Assembly (NCBI GenBank): GCA_941918925.1
Contig: OW799237.1
Coordinates: 3,701,201 to 3,765,200 of the forward strand
Source: Phyto melanocephala
Taxonomy: Eukaryota > Arthropoda > Insecta > Diptera > Rhinophoridae
Length of the DNA: 64,000 nt
Direction: 5' to 3'
Below the pieces are notes generated by a model. That model was not told the origin of the DNA and made no database searches. It saw only the letters and a list, made by a program, of their open reading frames with translations. Every line of letters begins with the position of its first letter. Positions within the stretch are counted from its first letter, which is position 1. The position numbers and the translations under genes are program-made. Shown in pieces: positions 13,707-23,359 of the stretch.

Positions 13707-14893
13707 CTAGAGATTACATAAAGTAAAATAAAAACATGTTGTTGTTGTTGTATGTTTTTTTGTAGGAGAGGAATTGTGTTATTGTTGTAAAGATGTTAGT
13801 CGTTGTTGTAGTAGTTGTTGTATATTGAGTTGTACAAATTTACGAGATGCGAGCACAATTAATTTTAAATTAAAAATTTCCAAATAAAAAAAAAAAAAAT
13901 AAACATTTCACCAAAAAACCAAATAAAACAAATTTTAAAAAAATCATAAAAAAAAATTTTGAAAATAATTTTATTTTGTGTTTAAAAGAAAATAAATATT
14001 TTTGTTTTAATTTATATTTATTTAAAAAAAAAGAGAAGAAGAAGAAAAAAAGAAAGAAAAAGAGCAAAAATTAGTTTTATATTGTCCATACTATATTGAT
14101 GAATGAATAGTATTTTTAATTAATAATAATAATTTTTTTTTAAATATATTTCTATGTAAATTAAATACGTTTTCTATATATTTTGTTTTTTAATAAATAA
14201 ATAATTAAATAAAAAAAATTTGTGTTTGTTAATACTTTAAACTTATGAGCTAAATTTAAATGAAAACAAAAATATATTAAAAGCTTGAGGCCATTATATT
14301 TCCTAATTTGTTTATCTTTGGTTTAGTATAGATTCTTAATTAAAGCTAAACATTCTGTTATAAATAAAGTTTTGTTAATAATTTTTAATTTTTAATTTTT
14401 TTTTTTTTTGCTTAAAACTAGGAAAATTATATAGAGAGACCGCTAAGTAGATATATGACATAATACAAAAAGCAAGATTAACAGGAATTATGATTCACTT
14501 AATAGATTTTATTTGTGGTTGAACAGCCAAACGCTGGTTAATTTAAAAAGGTGTTTAAAATTCTAAGGAGATCCAAAACATAAATTTGATATGGGCTTAA
14601 CTAGTAATGAGCTTCTTTAGAAACATACTAGTTTAACCGCAACTAGTAGAACTAAACCAGCCCTTATTGAAACTGAAATAGAAATGATTAAGAATTATAC
14701 TTAAGCTCGTTTAAAAAACTAGAATTGAACAACTAAAATATAAATAAAATGTGCTAAACATTAACTGCAATTTACAATCAAGTGGCATCTTTGTCAAAAG
14801 AGAGCTAGAAAAAGTTCACCACTAACATTACTCCCAAAGATATCGCGACTAGCTGTGGTAGTGGTAGTTAAGATTCAAATGGTCGGGTATAAG

Positions 14894-15076
14894 CATGGTG
14901 TAATTATACAAGGTGGCGGTGCCAGCCCAGCTGATTATTTTTTTGTGCTCTGGAGTATGTCAAACTACATATTAAAAAAATTATTTGAACTCCGGAAATT
15001 GTCAAACTCCATACATAAAAAAAGAGAGGTAAAAATTGCTCTCCTTTACGCTATCACCTTATGTAATTACACCATG
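14894..15076. mobile_element. hAT-type MITE, copy 1 (183 bp)
   Basis: Terminal inverted repeats: CATGGTGTAATTATACAAGG on the left and the complement of CATGGTGTAATTACATAAGG on the right. An 8-bp target duplication GGTATAAG flanks it exactly (14886-14893 and 15077-15084). Eight-base duplications are the hallmark of hAT transposition. There is no coding capacity. It sits 56 bp from the mariner's left end. Confidence 0.88.
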
Positions 15077-15132
15077 GGTATAAGATTCAAATTTTGTCGA
15101 TAAAAACCAAAAAAATTACTGTCGTTTAGATA

Positions 15133-16059
15133 ATAAAGGGTGTTTTTTTAAGCCCGATAGAACTTGAAATTGTAAAAAATAACACAAAAAATTAAATTGT
15201 AATCAAAAATTTTTTTTTATTCGAAAGATCAATACGTGACATTAACATTTGAAAATGATTTCAGGCATATGGGCACCGCGGCTGTTCTTGACGAAGCGCA
15301 TTCTGGACGTCCAATTTTGGGCCACTTTTTCGAGCACGGCTGGCCGTATGTCACGAATAACATGAACAATGCTGGCCTCCAAGGCGTCAATTGTTGCTGG
15401 TTTATCAGCATAAACCAGTGACTTCACGTAGCCCCACAGGAAATAATCGAGAGGTGTCAAATCGCACGACCTTGGAGGCCAATCGACAGGTCCATTTCTC
15501 GAAATCAACTTATCGCCAAATTTTGATTTCAATAAGTCGATGGTTGCGTTCGCCGTATGGCACGTAGCGCCATCCTGTTGAAACCACATCTCCTCCGGAT
15601 CAATGTCATCCATATTTTCAAACAAAAATCATTGATCATGGTGCGGTAACGATCTCCATTGACCGTAACGCGAGCTCCGGCCTCATTTTTGAAGAAATAA
15701 GGTCCGATGATACCACCAGCGTGAAAACCGCACCAAACGGTGCATTTTTCTGGATGTAATGGAGTCTGTAGGGTCTCTTGTGGATTGGTCTCGCTCCATA
15801 TGCGGCAATTTTGCTTATTAACAAACCCGTTAAGCCAAAAATGCGCCTCATCGCTGAACACAATTTTGCGATAAAACATAAACGTCCAGAATGCGCTTCG
15901 TCAAGAACAGCCGCGGTGCACATATGCCCGAAATCATTTTCAAATGTTAATGTCACGTATTGATCTTTCGAATAAAAAAAAAATTTTGATTACAATTTAA
16001 TTTTTTGTGTTATTTTTTACAATTTCAAGTTCTATCGGGCTTAAAAAAACACCCTTTAT
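15133..16059 (-). mobile_element. DD41D (rosa-like) mariner, internally rearranged, with 178-bp inverted arms
   Basis: A 927-bp element flanked by TA on both sides (15131-15132 and 16060-16061), the target duplication of Tc1/mariner transposons. Its two ends, 15133-15310 and 15882-16059, are near-perfect inverted copies of exactly the same length. They begin ATAAAGGGTGTTTTT. The centre encodes the catalytic part of a mariner transposase on the minus strand. Only about 927 bp is present instead of the usual 1.3 kb: the coding region for the N-terminal DNA-binding half is missing. The right arm carries an inverted copy of the sequence that encodes the transposase C-terminus in the left arm. The element is therefore a foldback derivative and not autonomous. 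Confidence 0.92.
15242..15879 (-). pseudogene. mariner DD41D transposase fragment, frameshifted
   Basis: Two overlapping minus-strand frames make one broken transposase. The first (15879 down to about 15640) has KIVFSDEAHFWLNG with the first catalytic Asp, then CTVWCGFHAGGIIGPYFFKN and RVTVNGDRYRTMINDF. After a frameshift near 15615-15640 the second frame carries MWFQQDGATCHT with the second Asp and CDLTPLDYFLWGYV with the third, ending GAHMPEIIFKC and a stop at 15242. Counting gives 41 residues between the second and third Asp, hence DD41D, the spacing of the rosa group. The N-terminal helix-turn-helix region is absent. The frame opening before KIVFSDE comes from the inverted copy of the element's other end, not from real transposase. 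Confidence 0.9.
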
Positions 16060-16061
16060 TA

Positions 16062-19000
16062 ACAATTGTGAATTGCTCCATTGATTTTAATGAAACGAAA
16101 AGCTAATCCAAAATTTAATAACATATAAAGTAGAACTGAACTTAAATCAAATTGAAATTTAATTACAATTAGGTTGGCAAGAACTGAATAAGCAATGAAA
16201 AAAGTGAACTTGAAAATTGCTTAATCCGAACGTTAAGCTCAAACCCGGTTTATTTTATTTGACATTATTTATTTCTAATATAATTTTTGTCGTTTTATGA
16301 GATGTTTGATCATGCGAGCCGGACTTTAGTAGAGTTAATTATGAGTTAACCTTTGCTGATTCCAAAAGAGAGATTAGAATTTCTTCTCGATGCAAAGGAT
16401 CTGACTTTAAAATTTGTGAGTCGTATGTAAATCTACATGTCTGTCAAAATTGTACTCTTACACTGACTGCCTTGCAGCAGCTATTTCTTCCAACGGCTGA
16501 TGTCACATGTTTTGGCAGAAGAAAATAGAGCGCGCTCTAATTGAAATTTTGTCAGATGCCTCAACACATAATTTTTTACAGAAGTAATTTTTTAAAGGTA
16601 ACACAAGACATGTTCGTATTAGCAGTGGACAATTTGACAAGTCAGATGTAAAAAACATGCCGTGTAGTAGCTCCTTACGATGTATATGTGATTTTATTGT
16701 AAAATAGAAAGTTGTCCGGTTAACTGTTTTGCCGATCACGGATTTATTTTAAATTGCTTGTAAGCAAATGCAAAATTGCCACATGTTCTTTAATTACAAT
16801 ATCAACTTTTATAGAATGCATGTTCAATTCAGAAAGATATCTATTTTAATACTTAAAGATGCGAATGAAAATATTTTTTTGGATTAACGAATTTCTAAAT
16901 AAAACATAATGATTTTTCCACTAGAACTAGATCTTTCTTTGGGTCTTGGAGCATAGGCTCTCAAGGTCTTAAACTTAAGCTATACTTTAAGTAAAACTAT
17001 AACGGAAAAGTAAATTGAATTGAGGTTCAACTAAACTAAAAACCTTTTAAACCTTTCGCAAAAGTTTGGTGAAACATAATTCCCATTAATTTTGCTTTTA
17101 ATGCTTTAAAAAAAATTCAACTTAAATTAGCTTGTAAGTCTTTTGAAAAAATTAAGATTTTCTTTGTGAAATAAAAAAAAAAAGAAAATGTTTAAAATTT
17201 TACAGAGACTCAAAAGAAAATAATAAAACTTATAACAAAGAGAAACAATAGTACATAACAGAAACGAAAAAATTAAGCTTTAAAAAAAGCTTCATATAGA
17301 AAGCAGCAAGTTATTATATATTTTTGGATAATTTTGAAAATGTATGTTGATATATAGTTTGTGATTTGATTACTGTTTTGTTTTCTATAGTATAAGATCT
17401 AAACAACACACGCACACCAGTTTTATGTTTGTATGGATTAAACGCAAAAGTAAACTAGAGAAGAGAAAAGCTTAAATAAAAAAGCTTTGGCACTAGAACA
17501 AACTAAACTTAAAATTTTAATTTATAAGAATTTATTTTTAACTCACATTTTTGGTTTTGATTTAGATTTTTTTCTGGGTTTTGGTTTTGGGTTTTGATTC
17601 TAATATCACAATTTAAGTTTTATTTTATTTAAATGGAATGTTGAGTTTTTTTTTTAATTTTTGTAGTATTTTTTTAATGTATAAAAAATTAATAAATTTG
17701 ATTTTGTGCTACAATTTATTTTGTTTTATTTTTTTAATTTTGCTTCTCAATCTGAGTATCTTGGAAAGTAGTGAAGTTCCTAGAATAAAACTTTGTTTTA
17801 TTTGTTGGAATTTAAGACATGTTTTTAACAAACACACAGTTACAAATCCTAAATGACGGCACTAGAAATATATGAAAAAAGAGAGACAGAAAAAAAAACA
17901 AGATAAAAAAGTAAACAATAAGCTTTTTTGTTGTTGGTTGGTTTGTTTTACAGTTTGTTATGAGAAAAAAAAAAACATTAAATTTTTGTTATAAATTTAA
18001 TATATTTTTAATATATAAATATTTGTTTTAAAATAAAAGTAGAAAGCTTTGGTGTTTAACAAGCTTAAAAGCTGTTTTTGACTAAAAAATATTACGATTA
18101 AGTATTGTTGTGGTAGATGTAGGCAAAACCAAAATTTAATTAAGCACAATTAAAGCTTTTTTTAAAAAGCTTTGAAGCTAAACTCAAGCTTAAGAAGCAA
18201 TATGTATAGATTTTTTTTAAATTAAATTTTCTTAAAGGTTTTATTACCTAATTATGTAAACTGTACCATTTATAAGTATTGGACATTGTGTGTGATATAA
18301 TAACCGCCGATCTGAGTTATGAGCTGCTTAATTAAAGTATTTTTTTAAATTTTTAAAAAGTTTTTTTTTGTTTTTATTTTATTTCAAATGGTCAGCGCAC
18401 AATTATGGAGTAAAAATAATTCAAAAAAAGGAATGGAAAAGAACAAGAAGAAAAGGAATTGAATTTAGCAAAAATTTCGTTCAATAGTTTATTTTTTTTA
18501 ACATAATTTTCTTAATTTATTAACTTAAAGTAGGTAGCTATTATTAAGAATTTATTTAGTGCTTTATTTCAGTATCCTTGTATATTATAGTAAATTACTA
18601 TTAGCTATTTTGTTATTGTATGTGCATGTATGTGTGTGTGTGTGTAAGTGTAAAGATGTGTGCTTAAAATACTAATGCCTTTTTTCATTAGAAAGTATTT
18701 TTTTTTTCTAAAGGGTAAAAAGGAGTGTCATAACATTCGTAATCATCATTATCATCATCATCGTAGCCGCCATCGCCATCATCATCAGTCATTAGTGCTA
18801 GTTAAACATTGGTTAGAGCAGTTCTAAATAAAATACAAACAAAAAGCAACACCAAACTGTGACATCACCATCATCATGGACTGGCATTAAATAAACAGTT
18901 GTTTTTGTTGCTGTTATTGTGTGTTTGCTTTCACTATCAGACTTTAATTTGGTGTTTCCCTATCCTACACGCTCTCACTCTCGCATTACAAACAGTAAAG

Positions 19001-20654
19001 GTGGTATATAAAAGGACTGTAATTTTTTTAAATTTTGCTTTGTTTGCACAAACTGTTAAAAATATTTGATGGTTACTCTTGTGCTAAGTAAATGCTATTT
19101 CGTTTTTGAAAACTGCATTTTATAAAAATTTGAGATCAACAAAATTAAATTTATTATATTTTAGAACTTAGCTAGAAGTTAACCAGCGGAAAAAAATGGC
19201 TTCATAAAAAGCTTAAACTATGCCCGAGTGGCTTTTAAAAACTTTTGTTACGATTTATATTTAAAAAATTAGTACCTACTATAGATCATAGCAAAAGTAT
19301 GTTCTGAATACTATTGCCCAGATTTAAGCAGACTTAAAATTTTTTTTATATAAAAGTTGGCCATTTTCTAATATTTTTTTGATATTACATATAATTTTTT
19401 TTTCTAAATAACCATTAAGAGAATATGAAAGTTATTATCATTTAAATGCTAAAATTTTTTTTACTGAATTATTGAATATGCTTCGGCATTTATTTGAATT
19501 AAAAATCAAATACTCGCTAACTTTAAAATCATGCATAATTTGCGAATTTTTGTGCTAGAGTATGTGGGGTTTAATAAAAATTCCGTCATGCGACAGATGA
19601 CACTTTATTCATCATTGACTGCTCATTTGTCAATGGTTTTTGAGTACCAGATAGGACCAAAAGAAAAAAACATTCACGTGTAAACGTTCAAATCTGTTGA
19701 TGCACACATAAGCGCAAACATCAATAAAACCATGTGTTTCTTGTCGTTTGCCTGATTTTAATCTTATGTCGACCATGATAATTAATTCGGGTGTTTTTTT
19801 GCATTCGACGTTTAAAGAAGTCTAAGCATGAATTTTAACAACAAAAAAATACTTATTTTAATATTTGATTTTTTACATACAAATTACAGCTGTCAAATCA
19901 AGGCATTCGATGTCATTCGAAATTTCAATTTAAACTGTATTAAGTAATCGATCTATATGGAATGCCATGATTTGGTCCCAGATGTTTGCTTACAGACAGG
20001 TTTAAAATCAGCTTTATTTCCCTCAACTCTTGCACTTTCGCTCACTTGTTCAAACTTGTAATAATTGACTTGTTTAAAAATTAGCCAACCGAAACGTTTG
20101 CCATTATAATAAGGATTTTATTTTTAACTAAGACTTTGAAGTTTAATGAAATAAAAAAAGTATATTTTGCAGCTCTCTGCAATTTATTTTAAATTAACAA
20201 AATCTTGTACTTATAATTTTGACCTCTCACTGTTTATATAACACACAGCGCATAAATTAAAAATTTACAAAGAATACTTCATTGATGAAAAAAAAAAATA
20301 AGCCAACTAGTGGTATGCTTATAATGTATGGACGTTAATAAAAAAAAACCAGAACACACTTTTAATTGTAATGGTTTATTTAGTAAAGAGGCGCGGATGC
20401 GCAAATAATTTCATTAACCTAATTTGATGTTGTAAAAAAAAATTCAAGGTAAATTTATCGGAGGCGCACAAACAAACAGTTCTATAACTTTCCTTAAAGA
20501 TAAAAATATATAATGAATGATTAAGCCACCCACTGAAAAAGAAACAGCCTGAGCTAGACAAGAGCGGCAAGTTTTTCCTAGCTGTCAGAAATTCTGCTGT
20601 TTATACAATTTGTATGTAGCAAATCGCTTTGCAATTAGAAAATCTAACTTTGAC
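16062..20654. other. non-coding stretch
   Basis: No gene seen. From 17.25 to 18.25 kb it carries about twelve AGCT motifs, mostly AAAGCTT or AAGCTTTT. A CATCATCAT-type tract lies at about 18738-18790. The somewhat GC-richer 16.3-16.75 kb and 19.5-20.0 kb segments resemble old repeats but match nothing else in the window. Confidence 0.5.
18630..18645. repeat. TG dinucleotide microsatellite
   Basis: TGTGTGTGTGTGTG run followed by AAGTG. Not near a recognised exon. Confidence 0.8.
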
Positions 20655-21150
20655 AAGGCGTAGAATCTTATGTACCCTTTACACAGTTTGTACCATCATG
20701 TAATGACCATAACTGGTAATTATATGGTGCACTTTTAACTAACTTCTAACGGACATTTTTTTTTTTAAATTTTTTTTATCGATATCTTTGTCGTTAATTG
20801 AACCATTAAACCTTTAAAGTTTGCCAAAGGTACATATTTTATAAAAACGTCACAAATGTTGCAAAAAGCTCTATAAGAGCTACAAAATTTGACTTTGGGT
20901 AAAGACACCCACATAACTGAATTTCAAATCAAAATTCTTAAAGGCATATCTTACAAATTGATACCATATAAGTAAGAGTGTGAAGTATACGAGAGGGCTT
21001 GAAAAAGTTTATTTCAACATGCCTTGGAACAGATTGACTTGGCTAAATCAGTTTCTGTATTTATAATGATTCAGAATATATATAATTTATAGGGTCGCAA
21101 ATGAATATAAATACATGAATAAAAACACTCTCGTGTGAAGGGTACCTGTA
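20655..21150. repeat. dispersed repeat, copy 1
   Basis: Shares a series of blocks in the same order with 35985-36460: TACCCTTYACA..AGTTTG at the start, AAAGGTAC, AAATYTGACTTTG, AAAATTCTT.A.GCATAT, ATA.CATATAA, AAGTATACG. It ends with AATGATTCAGAATATATATA and TATAGGGTCGCAAATGA, a block common in fly repeats. No coding sequence is seen. Class not determined. Confidence 0.65.
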
Positions 21151-21856
21151 ACACCGAGATTTAGACTCAGCATCAAATCATATTAAATAGTTTAACTTGA
21201 AACATTTTCTTTAGTACTCGGTTTTAAATGTAGCAATTTTAAGTTAGGACAATATTGAAGTAAATGAGCGATATGTGTTTGATAAATTGTTTATTTATAA
21301 AAAAAAATTATGATTTTAAAGATTATAGAACATTTGCCAGAAGTTTTATATTAATAAAAATTTTTATATAATTTTTCAATTTGCAAATATTTTTTGAAAT
21401 ATTTTTTCTTGCATAAAAAGTATGATTTAGACATTTTTTTTTGTTATTCACAATATTATTACAACGACATAAGATTTCTACTTATTAGGTCAAATGTTTT
21501 GTTGTAGAAGTTACTATAAATAAATTAATAAAATAAAAATAAAATTATTTAAATTTTAAAGTATTTAATATAGAATAGTTTCTTTATTTTCAGACATTGG
21601 TTCATAAATTTAAATTTTCCAAAATTTTTTAATTATTTATAAGAAAAAAAAACATATTTTTTTTACACAAATTTCACTATCTTGTTTTGAAAAAAAATTC
21701 TATTTACCAAAAATTTCTGTACATTTTTTATAGAAAAGTTTTAATCAATTCTAAGATTTAAAAAAATTTATTTTAAAAATTTTAAATAAAAAATTAAAAA
21801 TTTTGAAGAAATCTAATTTTTGAAAATATGTGTTAATTGATAAAAAAAATTATTAA

Positions 21857-21985
21857 TGTGCTGTTTTTACAAGCCGATTGAGTGATTGTCTTGGACGATT
21901 TATGTGTATTTTCTTATTGTAACAAAAACAAATTACACATAAATCGTCTAAGACAATCACTCAATCGGCTTGTAAAAACAGCACA
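21857..21985. mobile_element. 129-bp foldback element with 52-bp arms
   Basis: The arms 21857-21908 and 21934-21985 are inverted copies of each other with a single mismatch (TGTGCTGTTTTTACAAGCCG at the ends), separated by a 25-base loop. The flanks are TTAA on the left and TAA on the right, so a TA or TAA target duplication is possible. The near-perfect arms imply a recent insertion. A transcript would form one long hairpin. Confidence 0.75.
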
Positions 21986-22058
21986 TAAAAAAAAATTAAA
22001 AACTATTTTTGATTAATTTTCAAATTGAAAAATGTATAAAAAATTATCAATAAAATAT

Positions 22059-22100
22059 GGCGCCGTATGCTCCAGTGGGAGTTATAGGAACATATATAAT
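22059..22100 (+). mobile_element. solo LINE 3' end fragment
   Basis: GGCGCCGTATGCTCCAGTGG followed by GAGTTATAGGAACATATATA, about 85% identical by eye to the end of the 31.2-kb LINE, then an AT-rich tail (ATAAAATATT). It looks like an extremely 5' truncated insertion of the same family. Confidence 0.6.
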
Positions 22101-22198
22101 AAAATATTAGTAGAACTTGTATTTCTAAAATTTCTTTTTTTTACTTTTTCAAAAATCCGCTATTAAATAAAAATATCTATCATGTGTTTAGACAAAAT

Positions 22199-22541
22199 CA
22201 GGGCATATTCATAAGTGGCACGGTAACAAAGACAACAACTAAAAAACACATGAATATTGTTTTTGTATATACGCCTATAGATGTCACATAATTGTTTTTC
22301 TTTAATTTTAATAATTTTTAAAAAACTTCAACGTAAAAGCTTTATATTCTCTTTTTGGAAATTTTTAAAATGTTTTGTTTTAAACCAACTGAAACTATAA
22401 GTTATTTATCAAAGACAAAAATAAAAAAAAAATTAATATTGACGGATGCAGACATTTTAAAAAAAAAAAATCGCCACTACTTGTGAATGTTAAAAAAAAC
22501 AACCAGCTGATTGGATACGAGTACCTTTTTGATATGCCTTG
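22199..22541. mobile_element. hAT-type MITE family 2, copy 1 (343 bp)
   Basis: Starts CAGGGCATATTCATA and ends TATGCCTTG, flanked by a perfect 8-bp target duplication GACAAAAT (22191-22198 and 22542-22549). The interior has no coding sequence. It shares its termini and the subterminal CAGCTGATTGG/CCAATCAGCTG motif with the copy at 55.8 kb. Confidence 0.85.
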
Positions 22542-22604
22542 GACAAAATGTTAATTTTTATTTTTAAACAATTTTTACGAAATCTCATAAATTTTTGAGA
22601 GACA

Positions 22605-22640
22605 CTAGCAGAACCTGGTGCGCTTTGCTATTGGCAAAAA
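22605..22640 (-). mobile_element. Helitron 3' terminus-like fragment
   Basis: On the minus strand the segment reads AATAGCAAAGCGCACCAGG, then TTCTGCTAG before a T. This closely matches the 3' end of the 60-kb Helitron (GTAGCAACGCGCGCCAGG ... CTAG|T). The 5' end was not identified; the element may extend to about 22800. Confidence 0.5.
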
Positions 22641-23182
22641 TAATTATAGTTCAGTAGTTGTCGGGTGTATATAAAAAAGTTAAGATTATTAATAATCCAA
22701 ATTGGATCGGAAATTTGAGGTTTTCCTTTTTTTACGCTGAAACTACCTAATTTGCAAATAATGGTTATTTTGGTTCGTATATATAAATGTTAGTTATACG
22801 ACGGTAGAGCCACCTATTAGCTTTAAAATTTTATATATTTTTAAAAATAGGAAATAGGGTTAAAAGTTAGATACTGCAGTTTTTGTTTAATACCACAGAA
22901 AAATTTAATTTATGTGGGTTATGTGCCTACAGAAAAAATAATTGCGATTGCAAGTATTTGTCTAGCACAAGTTGTAAGTTATTAACACCAAACGAAAGAA
23001 AGAAAAAATAAATGAAAAATCCAGTCGAAAACTGAAACTGTAATTTTTTGACTTAAGACATTTTTGCTTAACGTCCAAGATATCAGGTTTTACAACAAGA
23101 GTGATATGATTTTAAGAAAAACCCACTTATTGTTAAGGACATTCAAAAGTTTTTTATTTAATGTGAAGTACAATCGATACAA

Positions 23183-23359
23183 TTAAGTTTTAAATAAAAC
23201 GTCATTCAAATGGCCTCCGCGACTACTTCTGCAGAAACAAATTCGATGAACCCAATTTTCGAACACTTTTTCCACTAAATCCAGTCGTATGTCATGAATG
23301 ACATGTTCAATATTGACTTGTAAAGCTTGAAGACAGTCTGGTTTGTTTCGAAAGACCAT
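23183..23359 (-). pseudogene. second mariner-type transposase relic (C-terminal 58 residues)
   Basis: A short minus-strand frame reads NKPDCLQALQVNIEHVIHDI, then RLDLVEKVFENW and CRSSRGGHLNDVLFKT before a stop. It aligns residue for residue with the C-terminus of the 15-kb transposase (KPATIDALEASIVHVIRDIR, EKVAQNW, SRGAHMPEIIFKC). The rest of the element upstream is not recognisable, so this is a degraded remnant of a related but distinct mariner lineage. The short length would hide it from ordinary gene calling. Confidence 0.85.

Noticed and set aside
15236..15963. Plus-strand and terminal minus-strand frames with TLTFENDFGHM starts
   Set aside because: They read through the inverted arms of the mariner; the true transposase is the minus-strand catalytic frame.
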